Positions 33,984 through 41,998 of a stretch of 64,000 bases of DNA are shown here, piece by piece. Position numbers and translations under genes: made by a program. Position 1 is the first letter of the stretch. The number at the start of each line of letters is the position of its first letter. The DNA comes from SIG701 sp045611685 (GTDB taxonomy: Bacteria > Bacillota > Clostridia > Oscillospirales > CAG-272): NCBI GenBank assembly GCA_045611685.1, contig JAZKXO010000003.1, positions 1 through 64,000 of the forward strand, given 5' to 3'. The notes under the pieces were generated by a model, which ran no database searches, was not told the DNA's origin, and was given only the letters and a program-made list of their open reading frames with translations.

Positions 33984-35897
33984 TTATTCGGCAACGAACA
34001 GATACGGGTAGATATCCTGTCCGCCGTCGATGAAGTACACCTCGGAATGGGGGAATTCTTTCGTGAGGAATTCCGTGAGCGCCTCAGTATCGCTCTCAGT
34101 GGCATCTTTACCGACGAAGATCGTCAGCATGAACTTCTCAGGAAGATTAAGCATACGGGAAGCGAGACGCTCAGCGGCGGTAAGACAGATCTCCTCGGAG
34201 AGGATGATCTCTTTTTCTATAACGCCGATCGTGTCGCCTTTTTTGATTTTCACCCCGCCTATCTCCGCATCACGGATCGAGGGCGACACGTAGCCTGCCG
34301 TTGCGTGGCTCATCGCTTCTTTCATGGCGGATTCGATAAAGTCGGGATCCTCCGCTGTCAGATCTGCGGTGGAAATGGCAACGTAACCCGAGCCGATACT
34401 CTTCGAGGGAATCACATGAATCATGGCATCCTTATAGAGCGCCGCCGCCTGCTGTGCCGCCATCAAAATATTTCCGTTGTTCGGGAAGACGAAAATATGC
34501 TCGGCGGGGATCTTTTCAAAAGCGGCGAGAAAATCGTTGGTAGAGGGGTTCTGCGTTTGACCGCCCGAGATGATCTGATCTACGCCCAGCTCGGTAAAGA
34601 GCGCGTCAATGCCGGGACCGTTCGATACAGCTGCAATGCCGTACCGCTTTTTGATCTGCGGTGCTGTCGGCTTGTCCTCATCTTGATTTTTCTGTACCGG
34701 GGCGGGGGCATCCTCGCCTGCGGTGGACAGTTCGGTATGCTGCACGGACATGTTTTCTATCTTCACCGTGAGGAACTCACCGAACGTCAAGCAGTGTGCC
34801 AGTACTTTATCCGGCGTGAAGGTATGTACGTGGATTTTCACGATGCCGTCCGTTACGAAAGCGACGATAGAATCGCCGATTTCAGAGAGGAACGCTTTGA
34901 GCGCATCTACGTCGAAATGATCGGGATCCGCCTTGCGCCGCGTGATCTGTACGAGAAGCTCGGTGCAGTAACCGTAGGTCATTTCGCTGTCGGCATTGAA
35001 AGCGAACACGGTCGGTTTCGGGGCGGGTTTGTCCGATCCTCCTCTGTTATCGAGGAGAATCTCCTCACCATTCAGTACGCGATTGAATCCGTCCATGATG
35101 TAGAGGAGGCCCGCACCGCCGCTGTCAACCACGCCGGCTTCTTTGAGAACGGTAAGGATTTCCGGCGTGCGATCGAGAGAGGCGTGCATTTCCTTTACCA
35201 GATCGGCAAAAAACGTACGGATGTTGCTCTCGCTTGTAATGTGAGACACTGCGTATTCTACGGCTTCACGGGCAACGGTGAGAATGGTGCCTTCGGTGGG
35301 CGTCATAACGGAGCCATAGGCCTGCTGCACACCAAGCTCCAGCGCATGTCCGAGAACTGTCGGATCTGCCGTTTCCTTGCCGAGGAATCCCTTTGCCGTT
35401 CCGGCAAAAAACTGCGAGAGAATAACGCCTGAGTTGCCGCGTGCGCCGAGAAGCATGCCGTGGGACAGGGCGTTCATGATCTCGCCGAGATCGTCGGAGT
35501 CCATATTCTCGATAGCGGCAATACCGCTTTCGATCGTCATGCGCATATTGTCGCCCGTATCGCCGTCGGGGACGGGGAATACGTTCAGGCGGTTGACCTC
35601 ATCCGCATTTCTCGAGAGAAGGGCAGCACCGCCGATCGCCATGCGGCAGAGAAGCTTTCCGCCAAGCGCTTTCAGGTTGCTCTTGATACCGCCCGATTCT
35701 TTTTTTGCCGCCTCTTTAGCGGCCTTTTCAGCCTCCCGTTCCGCTCTCCGTTCTTCTTTTTCGAGACGGCGTTCCAGACGCTGTTTTTCAAATTCGGGAT
35801 CTTTTTTTACTTTGATCTTTACAACGATATGATAGCGAGGCGTGGGCGTATCTGCATCGCCGAGACTATCTTTAGAGGAAAAGTATCTCTGTGCCAT
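33984..35897 (-). CDS. fakA: Fatty acid kinase ATP-binding subunit (DAK2/YloV type)
   Basis: 637 residues from ATG 35897, with AAGGAG 8 bases upstream; an in-frame frame extending to 35954 would overlap the DegV gene. The DAK2 domain has RLNVFPVPDGDTGDNM, LLGARGNSGVILSQF and SGGAGLLYIMDG; the C-terminal half is the YloV domain with GIAAVSNGPGI and FPNNGNILMAAQ. FakA phosphorylates fatty acids held by FakB. An N-terminal extension of about 70 residues, very rich in Lys/Glu/Arg (KQRLERRLEKEERRAE), precedes the usual start and may form a coiled coil. Confidence 0.93.
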   Translation of the reverse strand: MAQRYFSSKDSLGDADTPTPRYHIVVKIKVKKDPEFEKQRLERRLEKEERRAEREAEKAAKEAAKKESGGIKSNLKALGGKLLCRMAIGGAALLSRNADEVNRLNVFPVPDGDTGDNMRMTIESGIAAIENMDSDDLGEIMNALSHGMLLGARGNSGVILSQFFAGTAKGFLGKETADPTVLGHALELGVQQAYGSVMTPTEGTILTVAREAVEYAVSHITSESNIRTFFADLVKEMHASLDRTPEILTVLKEAGVVDSGGAGLLYIMDGFNRVLNGEEILLDNRGGSDKPAPKPTVFAFNADSEMTYGYCTELLVQITRRKADPDHFDVDALKAFLSEIGDSIVAFVTDGIVKIHVHTFTPDKVLAHCLTFGEFLTVKIENMSVQHTELSTAGEDAPAPVQKNQDEDKPTAPQIKKRYGIAAVSNGPGIDALFTELGVDQIISGGQTQNPSTNDFLAAFEKIPAEHIFVFPNNGNILMAAQQAAALYKDAMIHVIPSKSIGSGYVAISTADLTAEDPDFIESAMKEAMSHATAGYVSPSIRDAEIGGVKIKKGDTIGVIEKEIILSEEICLTAAERLASRMLNLPEKFMLTIFVGKDATESDTEALTEFLTKEFPHSEVYFIDGGQDIYPYLFVAE

Positions 35898-35898
35898 C

Positions 35899-36765
35899 TT
35901 ATCGCTCCTTTCCGACGAAGAAGAGTGCCATCGTGCCGGGACCGGAATGTGCACCGATCACGGCGCCGACATGGGTGACCACGTCTACGGTTGCACCGTA
36001 CTTTTTATTGAGCGTATCCTTCAGATACGCAACGTCAGCATCGCAGTCTGCGTGGGAGATGAATACCGTACCGCCTTTTGGATCCTCGGCGGTTGTACCC
36101 AGTTTATCGGCAAGTGCATCGAGGGATGCTTTCCGACCGCGCACTTTTACCATCGGGATCAGTTTTCCGGCATCGTCCACATGCATAACCGGTTTGATAC
36201 CGAGCATACCGCCTACGAAAGCGGCGGTGGGGGAGACGCGGCCGCCCCGTTTCAAATATACGAGATCGTCTACGGTGAACCAGTGGCAGAGACGGGGACG
36301 AATCTCCTCAGCGTAAGCGGTGGCTTCTTCAATCGTGGCGCCTTGTTTTCTTTTTTCGTTTACGAGATAAACAAGGAGTCCCTGGCCGGCAGACGCACAA
36401 AGTGTATCCACGGTGATGATTTTTCTGTCTGGATATTTTTCTTTGAGCATCTCAGCCGCGATACGGCCGGAGTTGTATGTGGTGCTGAGACCGGAAGAGA
36501 ATCCAAGATAGAGGATGTCCCGGCCACCTTTGAGAATTTCCTCAAAAGCGATCATAAACGTATCGGGATTGATCGCGGCGGTTTTTGCGACACCGCCCTC
36601 ACGCATACGGTTATAGAAATCGAGAATGTTCATATCGTCGCCGGTGTATTCCGTGTTGTCTCCCTCAAAGCGGAAGGTGAGATTCAGATAGGGAACGTCC
36701 CACGCTTTCAGCATATCGGGCTTAATATCACAGCCGGAATCGGTAAAAAGTACAAACTCACGCAT
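35899..36765 (-). CDS. fakB: Fatty-acid-binding DegV-family protein
   Basis: 288 residues. FTDSGCDIKPDML at the N-terminus, YLGFSSGLSTTYNSGR (fatty-acid carboxylate binding), VDTLCASAGQGLLV, the FTVDDLVYLKRGGRVS motif and GAVIGAHSGPGTMALFF at the end are classic DegV/FakB. It presents a fatty acid to FakA for phosphorylation, allowing use of exogenous fatty acids for lipids. It is encoded just upstream of fakA and downstream of a MarR regulator. Confidence 0.93.
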   Translation of the reverse strand: MREFVLFTDSGCDIKPDMLKAWDVPYLNLTFRFEGDNTEYTGDDMNILDFYNRMREGGVAKTAAINPDTFMIAFEEILKGGRDILYLGFSSGLSTTYNSGRIAAEMLKEKYPDRKIITVDTLCASAGQGLLVYLVNEKRKQGATIEEATAYAEEIRPRLCHWFTVDDLVYLKRGGRVSPTAAFVGGMLGIKPVMHVDDAGKLIPMVKVRGRKASLDALADKLGTTAEDPKGGTVFISHADCDADVAYLKDTLNKKYGATVDVVTHVGAVIGAHSGPGTMALFFVGKER

Positions 36766-36801
36766 TTTTAGTCTCCTTTATGTATCAATAGTTTTGGAAG
36801 A

Positions 36802-37278
36802 TCAAAAAATATTTTTCTCAGCATCAAAACCGTTTTCTGCCATATCGCGCAGGTTATCGGTAATGGAGCGTAAAGACTCATAAAAAACGGTGCGGCGTTC
36901 TTCAGTAAGATCGCGTCCGGCGGTTTCAACCGCCTGCGCAATGCTTTTCCGCATCGCATCTGCTGCTGCGTATCCTTTGTCTGTGAGGCGCAGAACGGCG
37001 CGATATTTATTTTTTCCTGATCCTACTCTCGTAATAAGATCTTGTTCTTCCATGATTGCCATCATACGGGAAACGTCGGATTTGTCCCGTCCGCAGATTT
37101 CCGACATTGCGGTCGCGGTAATGCCGTCGGGATGGCGGGCAAGCGTCAAAAGATACACGGAATGACCGCCTTTAAGACCGTATTTTCCCATTTCATCCGC
37201 AGCGAGCTTATGCCAATAACGGGTGATCTCCGAGAGTGCGAAGGAAAATTGTTCAAACCGTTGGAAGCGGTCTGTCAT
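36802..37278 (-). CDS. MarR-family transcriptional regulator
   Basis: 158 residues with the winged-helix pattern: GGHSVYLLTLARHPDGITATAMSEICGRDKSDVSRMMAIMEEQDLI is the DNA-binding core (residues about 37-80), followed by the wing and a dimerising helix. It heads marR-fakB-fakA, and a strong promoter with an overlapping inverted repeat lies upstream. Because FabT, the fatty-acid regulator of streptococci, is a MarR protein, control of fatty-acid uptake by acyl signals is likely. This is inference from position. Confidence 0.87.
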   Translation of the reverse strand: MTDRFQRFEQFSFALSEITRYWHKLAADEMGKYGLKGGHSVYLLTLARHPDGITATAMSEICGRDKSDVSRMMAIMEEQDLITRVGSGKNKYRAVLRLTDKGYAAADAMRKSIAQAVETAGRDLTEERRTVFYESLRSITDNLRDMAENGFDAEKNIF

Positions 37279-37345
37279 ACGAAAATCTCCTTTTTGGGGC
37301 GCGGATCCGACGTTTTTCGGTGGGATTCGCGCATTTTGGAAAAAA

Positions 37346-37393
37346 GTTGTATTGTCAACATTTATTATAGCACAAATGAAGGTGTACTGTCAA
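37346..37393 (-). promoter_or_regulatory. Promoter and candidate operator of the marR-fakBA operon
   Basis: Minus-strand TTGACA (37388-37393), 18-base spacer, TATAAT (37364-37369). Just downstream, GTTGACAATACAAC (37346-37359) is an imperfect inverted repeat at the expected start site, a good place for autorepression by the MarR protein. Confidence 0.75.
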
Positions 37394-37407
37394 TGAATTT
37401 CATAAAG

Positions 37408-37435
37408 AAAGGGCGGAAAATCCGCCCTTTTTGAT
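37408..37435 (-). terminator. Terminator of the long housekeeping operon, after spoVM
   Basis: Perfect 10-bp stem AAAGGGCGGA/TCCGCCCTTT with a 3-base loop, 20 bases after the spoVM stop, with T-rich flank on both strands. It separates spoVM from the marR promoter. Confidence 0.85.
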
Positions 37436-37454
37436 ATGTGGATACATTTAGATA

Positions 37455-37535
37455 TCAGCTTGCCCGTGCCCCGAAAAAAAGACGGCGGAGCAGCGGAGAA
37501 AGAAAATGCGGGGATTTTACAATAACGATTTTCAT
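37455..37535 (-). CDS. spoVM: Stage V sporulation protein M
   Basis: 26 residues, MKIVIVKSPHFLSPLLRRLF followed by FGARAS, with AAGGAG 7 bases before ATG. SpoVM proteins are 26-residue amphipathic helices starting MKFYTIKLPKF or MKIVVVKSPKFLS and ending in a basic helix; they recognise the convex forespore membrane and anchor SpoIVA. Length, Pro9, the helix pattern and the position after thiN, as in Bacillus (rsgA-rpe-thiN-spoVM), all agree. It is easily missed because of its size. Its presence marks the organism as a likely endospore former. Confidence 0.92.
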   Translation of the reverse strand: MKIVIVKSPHFLSPLLRRLFFGARAS

Positions 37536-37584
37536 AGAGAATCTCCTTTTGGTGGTTTCGATACAGTATATGATTCTTTATAAA

Positions 37585-38223
37585 TCAGCGTGCATCGCTT
37601 TCAACCAAAAGTACGGCCCCGCCGCTCACAGAGATCGTCGCTTTGGCGGTTGTGATCTCGTTGCTGACCGCATACGGGTTATCGCGGGACAAAAGGGCGT
37701 TGTCGAGGGGATATTTGCAGCCTTCGAGCGTTACGTGCGCGGAGTCGAGGGCAAAAAGTGAAAAGTACGTAAATCGGGAAGAGGAAAGCGCTACGGTCTC
37801 ATCCTTCAGAAGGTGGAGTCGGTTAACACCGTCTGTCAAAACGGTACGTACGCCGCGCTCGTGGAGCGCTTCAAGAAAAAATACGTTTGATAAGGTGTGA
37901 TCGAGACGTCCGCCCGTGCCTCCGATAACATAGAGTTCGGTAGCACCGCGTTCAATCGCGATACGGCAGGCGAGCATCGTGTCCGTGTCGTCTTTTTCTG
38001 CGGGAACGCGGATGATCTCTGCTGTTGTGTGGGCTGGAATGGGGGAGGAGTCAAAATCACCGACGATAATACCAGGATGAACGCCGCACATTTCCGCTGT
38101 AATTCTGCCCGCGTCGGCGGCAATTATGAGATCGCCGTTGAAATCATCGCTTGAGAGATGGGAGAAACTGCAAAATCCACCGGTAAAAATGACGGCACGC
38201 TTGACGGAGACATCGTTTTTCAT
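37585..38223 (-). CDS. thiN: Thiamine pyrophosphokinase
   Basis: 212 residues from ATG 38223, which has AAGGAGG 10 bases upstream and overlaps the rsgA stop (ATGA); a longer frame reaches into rsgA. Motifs IIAADAGRITAEMCGVHPGIIVGDFDS and PAEKDDTDTMLA are the family active-site segments, and the C-terminal half is the thiamine-binding beta domain (DNALLSRDNPYAVSNE). It converts thiamine to thiamine diphosphate using ATP. The rpe gene usually found before it is absent. Confidence 0.95.
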   Translation of the reverse strand: MKNDVSVKRAVIFTGGFCSFSHLSSDDFNGDLIIAADAGRITAEMCGVHPGIIVGDFDSSPIPAHTTAEIIRVPAEKDDTDTMLACRIAIERGATELYVIGGTGGRLDHTLSNVFFLEALHERGVRTVLTDGVNRLHLLKDETVALSSSRFTYFSLFALDSAHVTLEGCKYPLDNALLSRDNPYAVSNEITTAKATISVSGGAVLLVESDAR

Positions 38224-39197
38224 GTTCTTGATTCCTCCTTGCGGCGCTTCCAATCGGGCTTCTTCTTCATTTCTGTGAAGATCTCGACGTAACTGTCGTG
38301 GCGATCTTTCGTGATTTCTCCCCGGTGTACGGCATCGAGAATGGCGCAGCCTTCCTCCTTCGTATGGGTGCATTTTGTGTATCGGCAGTCGCCGATATGA
38401 GGACGGAATTCACGGAAAGCGCTTGTAAGATCGGCGGGATCAAAAAAGTTGAAGCGCGTAAAATCGAGAATGGAGAATCCGGGCGTGTCAGCGATAAGAC
38501 AGACACTTTCGTTTTGTTCAAAGGGATGCAGTTCCACGTGGCGCGTCGTCTGGCGACCGCGTTCAGCGCGGCGGCTGATCTCCCCCGTTTTTATGGTAAG
38601 ATCAGGGAAGAGTTTAGACATCATTGTGGATTTTCCTGCACCCGAGGCACCCGCAAAGGCGGCCGTTACGCTCGACTCGAGAGAGGAAATGGTGCCTATG
38701 AACTTCCGAAGTGACTCTACCGCGTTGGCATCTCCGGACGAGAGTGTGAAGACAGTAAATCCCGCAGAGCGGTAGATAGCGGCGATTGCATCCGCGCTCG
38801 ATTCGTCGAGATCCTGTTTCGTTACGAGAATAATAGGCTCAATGTTCGCCGATTCCGCGATCGCGATAAGCTTATCTGCCGTTTTGAGATCCGGTGCCGG
38901 ACGGGCAGCAGGAATCACGAGAAACAGATGCGTAAGATTTGCAAGCGGCGGACGGATCAGCGCGTTTCGGCGAGGGAGAATCTCGTCAATCACAAAAGAG
39001 GCAGTTTTTCCGTCATCTACGGCAGGAGCGTCGCTGTCTCTTTCAATAAGGACGAGATCACCCGGGAGCGGTGTGATCTTATCGTGGCGGAACGATCCGC
39101 GTGCCCGGCAAAGGATCAGCTCGTCTCCGGGCGTAAGCGGCAAAAGGCGGACCCCAAAAAGTCCGCCTACTCCGCGCATTATAATTCCTTTTTGCAT
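38220..39197 (-). CDS. rsgA: Ribosome small-subunit biogenesis GTPase RsgA
   Basis: 325 residues if started at ATG 39197, which gives the usual MQ-GII-(M/K)-GVGGL N-terminus; ATGs at 39209 and 39179 are alternatives, the latter with the best ribosome binding site (AAGGA). An OB domain, a circularly permuted GTPase (VTKQDLDE, GASGAGKSTMMS, DTPGFS) and the C-terminal zinc segment (DCRYTKCTHTKEEGCAI) are all present. It helps mature the 30S subunit. It follows prkC by 36 bases, as in other Firmicutes. Confidence 0.94.
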   Translation of the reverse strand: MQKGIIMRGVGGLFGVRLLPLTPGDELILCRARGSFRHDKITPLPGDLVLIERDSDAPAVDDGKTASFVIDEILPRRNALIRPPLANLTHLFLVIPAARPAPDLKTADKLIAIAESANIEPIILVTKQDLDESSADAIAAIYRSAGFTVFTLSSGDANAVESLRKFIGTISSLESSVTAAFAGASGAGKSTMMSKLFPDLTIKTGEISRRAERGRQTTRHVELHPFEQNESVCLIADTPGFSILDFTRFNFFDPADLTSAFREFRPHIGDCRYTKCTHTKEEGCAILDAVHRGEITKDRHDSYVEIFTEMKKKPDWKRRKEESRT

Positions 39198-39232
39198 AGA
39201 TTCATGCATACGGTTCGGTTCCTGTTATATTG

Positions 39233-41095
39233 TCAGTTTCCACCGAAAAGACCGTTCCACCACGGATCCATTGTGCCGCCGGGGATATTCGGTGTTGTCG
39301 GATAAGAAGGGAAGAGACCCGGGAAATTGGGTACCTGTTCGGTGTCTGTAGGATACTGCGGCACGTATTCTTCCACGGTTTCTTCGTACGGATCATCATA
39401 CGTTGTTTCCTCGGGGGTAGGCTGCGGTTCAAACGGCTGTACGTAACTCGGGCCGCCGCTCACGACAAAGTCAATTTGCGTGTTGGCATGTACGGTTTTG
39501 AATTCCGCAATGCTTTGCGAGATGACCGTGCCTCTGGCGTAGCCGGAGGACTCGTAGGTTACGTTTCCGACGCGAAGTCCGCAGTCAGACAGTTTCTGGA
39601 GCGTTTGTACCTCCGTAAGACCCACGAAGTTCGGTACGACTACGGTACCGAGAGAGGGACCTATGCTGGCGTAAACGGTTACTGTTTCGCCAAGCTTCAT
39701 AACGGAGCCTGCCGTGGGTTCGGTGCGGATCACGCGGCCTACGTCAAACGATTCGCTGTGGACCTTGGAAATCTTCACCTTAAGGCCAAGCGTTTTGCAG
39801 ATGCGTTCGGCTTCGCGGTAATCCTCGATGATAAGATCGGGGAGAACTACCGTTTCGGCGCCTTTACTGATTACCAATTTGATCTCGCATTTCTGCTTGC
39901 CGGGGATGACTTTACGGCGATCGCCGCTGGCGGGATCTTGTTGGATAATGACGCCCTTATCGTATTTGGGGTCGTACTGGTAGGAAATATCGAGCGTATA
40001 GTGCTCGGATCTGTCAAAGAATTGCTGAAGCTCATCTGTATAGTAAGCGCCGACGAAATTGGTAATCGTAATTGTTTCCGCATTGGTCGAATTATTGAAA
40101 ATCAGCTTGTCCAGCATAACGTAGCCGCTGATTCCCGCGACGATGACAAGAGCGAAGAACACGCCGAGAATGATTGGCAGCATAGAGCGGCTGACACGGC
40201 TCTTTTGGCGGCTTTTCTTTTTTGCGGATTCCTTTTTGAGCTCACGGAAAACAATATGCGGGTTCTCGCGCAGTCTTTGGATCTGGCGATGCATAACGGC
40301 GGCAGTCTGGTAACGGTCCTCAGGGTTTTTCTCCATTGCCCGCGTGATGATCTGTTCAAGTCCCAAAGGGAGAGCTCCGTTCAGTTCTCTTGGCGGCGTG
40401 GCCTCGGAATTCACCTGCATGAGTGCGACGGATACGGGGCTTTCCGCATCAAAGGGAAGCTTGGCACACGCCATCTCGTACATGAGAACACCGAGGGAGT
40501 AAAGATCACTTCTGGCGTCGATCTGGTGCCCGCTTGCCTGCTCGGGGCTGATATAGTAAACCGTACCGATGGCTTTGTCCGTCATCGTTACCGTTTCTGC
40601 GTTCGGCAGTTTGGCAATGCCGAAATCCATCACCTTGATGAGGCCGTTTTTGAGAAGCATGATGTTCTGCGGCTTTATATCGCGGTGGACGATTCCTTTG
40701 GCATGTGCGTGCTCAAGTGCACTCAGAATCTGTTCGGTGTAACTGAGGATCTCCTTTACGGAAAGGATTCCCTTGTGCGTCATGTAGTTTTTGAGCGTGA
40801 TACCCTCCACGAATTCCATAACGATATACTTGACGTTATCGCGTACGGACACGTCGTAAATATTGACGATATTCGGGTGGGAGAGCATGGCGACCGCCTT
40901 TGATTCGTTGATAAAGCGTCTGACGCTCGGCTGGTCTGCCGCGATTTCATCGCGCAGCATTTTCACGGCAACGACGCGCTTCATCAGGAGATCGTGTGCT
41001 TTGTACACGACTGCCATGCCGCCGATGCCTATAATTTTTTCTATCTTATATCGGTTGTCAAAAACGGCACCGACATATCTTTCAAATTGATCCAT
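39233..41095 (-). CDS. prkC: PASTA-domain Ser/Thr protein kinase
   Basis: 620 residues from ATG 41095, just after GAGGTG. Kinase domain: GIGGMAVVYKA (Gly loop), VAVKML (Lys), HRDIKPQN, DFGIA and the GTVYYISPEQ activation segment. A transmembrane helix lies near 310-330 (PIILGVFFALVIVAGISGYV), followed by three PASTA repeats; the C-terminus is a Pro/Thr/Gly-rich tail. PrkC/Stk1 senses muropeptides and controls wall growth and germination. It is paired with the PP2C phosphatase prpC 32 bases upstream. Confidence 0.96.
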   Translation of the reverse strand: MDQFERYVGAVFDNRYKIEKIIGIGGMAVVYKAHDLLMKRVVAVKMLRDEIAADQPSVRRFINESKAVAMLSHPNIVNIYDVSVRDNVKYIVMEFVEGITLKNYMTHKGILSVKEILSYTEQILSALEHAHAKGIVHRDIKPQNIMLLKNGLIKVMDFGIAKLPNAETVTMTDKAIGTVYYISPEQASGHQIDARSDLYSLGVLMYEMACAKLPFDAESPVSVALMQVNSEATPPRELNGALPLGLEQIITRAMEKNPEDRYQTAAVMHRQIQRLRENPHIVFRELKKESAKKKSRQKSRVSRSMLPIILGVFFALVIVAGISGYVMLDKLIFNNSTNAETITITNFVGAYYTDELQQFFDRSEHYTLDISYQYDPKYDKGVIIQQDPASGDRRKVIPGKQKCEIKLVISKGAETVVLPDLIIEDYREAERICKTLGLKVKISKVHSESFDVGRVIRTEPTAGSVMKLGETVTVYASIGPSLGTVVVPNFVGLTEVQTLQKLSDCGLRVGNVTYESSGYARGTVISQSIAEFKTVHANTQIDFVVSGGPSYVQPFEPQPTPEETTYDDPYEETVEEYVPQYPTDTEQVPNFPGLFPSYPTTPNIPGGTMDPWWNGLFGGN

Positions 41096-41127
41096 CAAGA
41101 TACATTCACCTCAAACGTAATTTGATC

Positions 41128-41898
41128 TCAGGCTTCCATCACAATGACAACAGCGGTAATATTGTCCGTACCGCCAAGCGAGTTTGCGCGGCTGATAAGC
41201 GTTGTCGCTTTTTCGTCGACAGATGTTTCCGCTTTGAGGATTTCGAATAGTTGTTCGGGCGCCAGGTGATTCGTAAGACCGTCCGAACAGAGAAGAACGT
41301 AGGCGGGATTGACGGTCGGATCGATTTCCGTTACGAACACATCCGCATCCACACTGGATTCCGTACCGACCGCTTTCGTGATGATGTTGCGGTTCGGGGC
41401 GGTGCGGGCTTCTTCCTCGGAAATGCGTCCGATATCTACGAGATACTGGACGTAGGAATGGTCGTGGGTGATTTGGTTGATCTCATCAGCCTGTGCTACG
41501 TACAAACGGCTGTCGCCTACATTGGCGGTGTAGAGCGTTGTGCCGACGATGAGGGCGGAAACGAGTGTCGTTCCCATGCCCTTGAGAGCATCGTCCGATT
41601 CGGAGCGGTCAAAGACCGCTTTGTTGGAATCGATTGCGGCGTTGCGCAGTGCGCGGTGAATCTGCGAATCGGTGCACTCGATCGTGTTCTCGGCGGTAAT
41701 GTAGGATCCTATGAACGCGTCCATAGATGCGACAAAGGTTTCCGCCGCCGTGGAGCTTGCTTCAAAGCCGCCGCGTGCGCCGCCCATTCCGTCGCAGACG
41801 ACTGCCAGAAGAATGCCGGGTGCGTATTCTTTTATCAGGAAATTGTCCTGATTGACGTTGCGTTTCATGCCAACGTCCGTGATTCCGCTGTACTGCAT
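41128..41898 (-). CDS. prpC: PP2C-type Ser/Thr protein phosphatase
   Basis: 256 residues from ATG 41898 (GGAGGTG 8 bases upstream). The metal-binding motifs VKRNVNQDNFL-type start, VCDGMGGARGGFEAS, ANVGDSRLYV, LLCSDGLTNHL and GGTDNITAVVI are all present. It reverses PrkC phosphorylation. It follows rlmN with a 100-base gap containing a possible extra promoter. Confidence 0.96.
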   Translation of the reverse strand: MQYSGITDVGMKRNVNQDNFLIKEYAPGILLAVVCDGMGGARGGFEASSTAAETFVASMDAFIGSYITAENTIECTDSQIHRALRNAAIDSNKAVFDRSESDDALKGMGTTLVSALIVGTTLYTANVGDSRLYVAQADEINQITHDHSYVQYLVDIGRISEEEARTAPNRNIITKAVGTESSVDADVFVTEIDPTVNPAYVLLCSDGLTNHLAPEQLFEILKAETSVDEKATTLISRANSLGGTDNITAVVIVMEA

Positions 41899-41946
41899 AT
41901 ATGATTCACCTCCGAGTCGATGATGCCGTATGTTGCTATACAAATT

Positions 41947-41975
41947 ATTGTATCATATTCCACCGTCCAAGTAAA
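41947..41975 (-). promoter_or_regulatory. Possible internal promoter before prpC
   Basis: Minus-strand TTTACT (41970-41975), 17-base spacer, TACAAT (41947-41952), in the 100-base gap between rlmN and prpC. It would let the phosphatase-kinase pair be expressed apart from the translation genes. Confidence 0.45.
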
Positions 41976-41998
41976 GGCGGAGTTTGGAAATTTCTAGA

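Noticed and set aside
34047..35432. Plus-strand frame of 461 codons opposite fakA
   Set aside because: No domain match; fakA motifs are on the minus strand.
39230..40903. Plus-strand frame of 557 codons opposite prkC
   Set aside because: Antisense to a complete PASTA kinase with all catalytic motifs.
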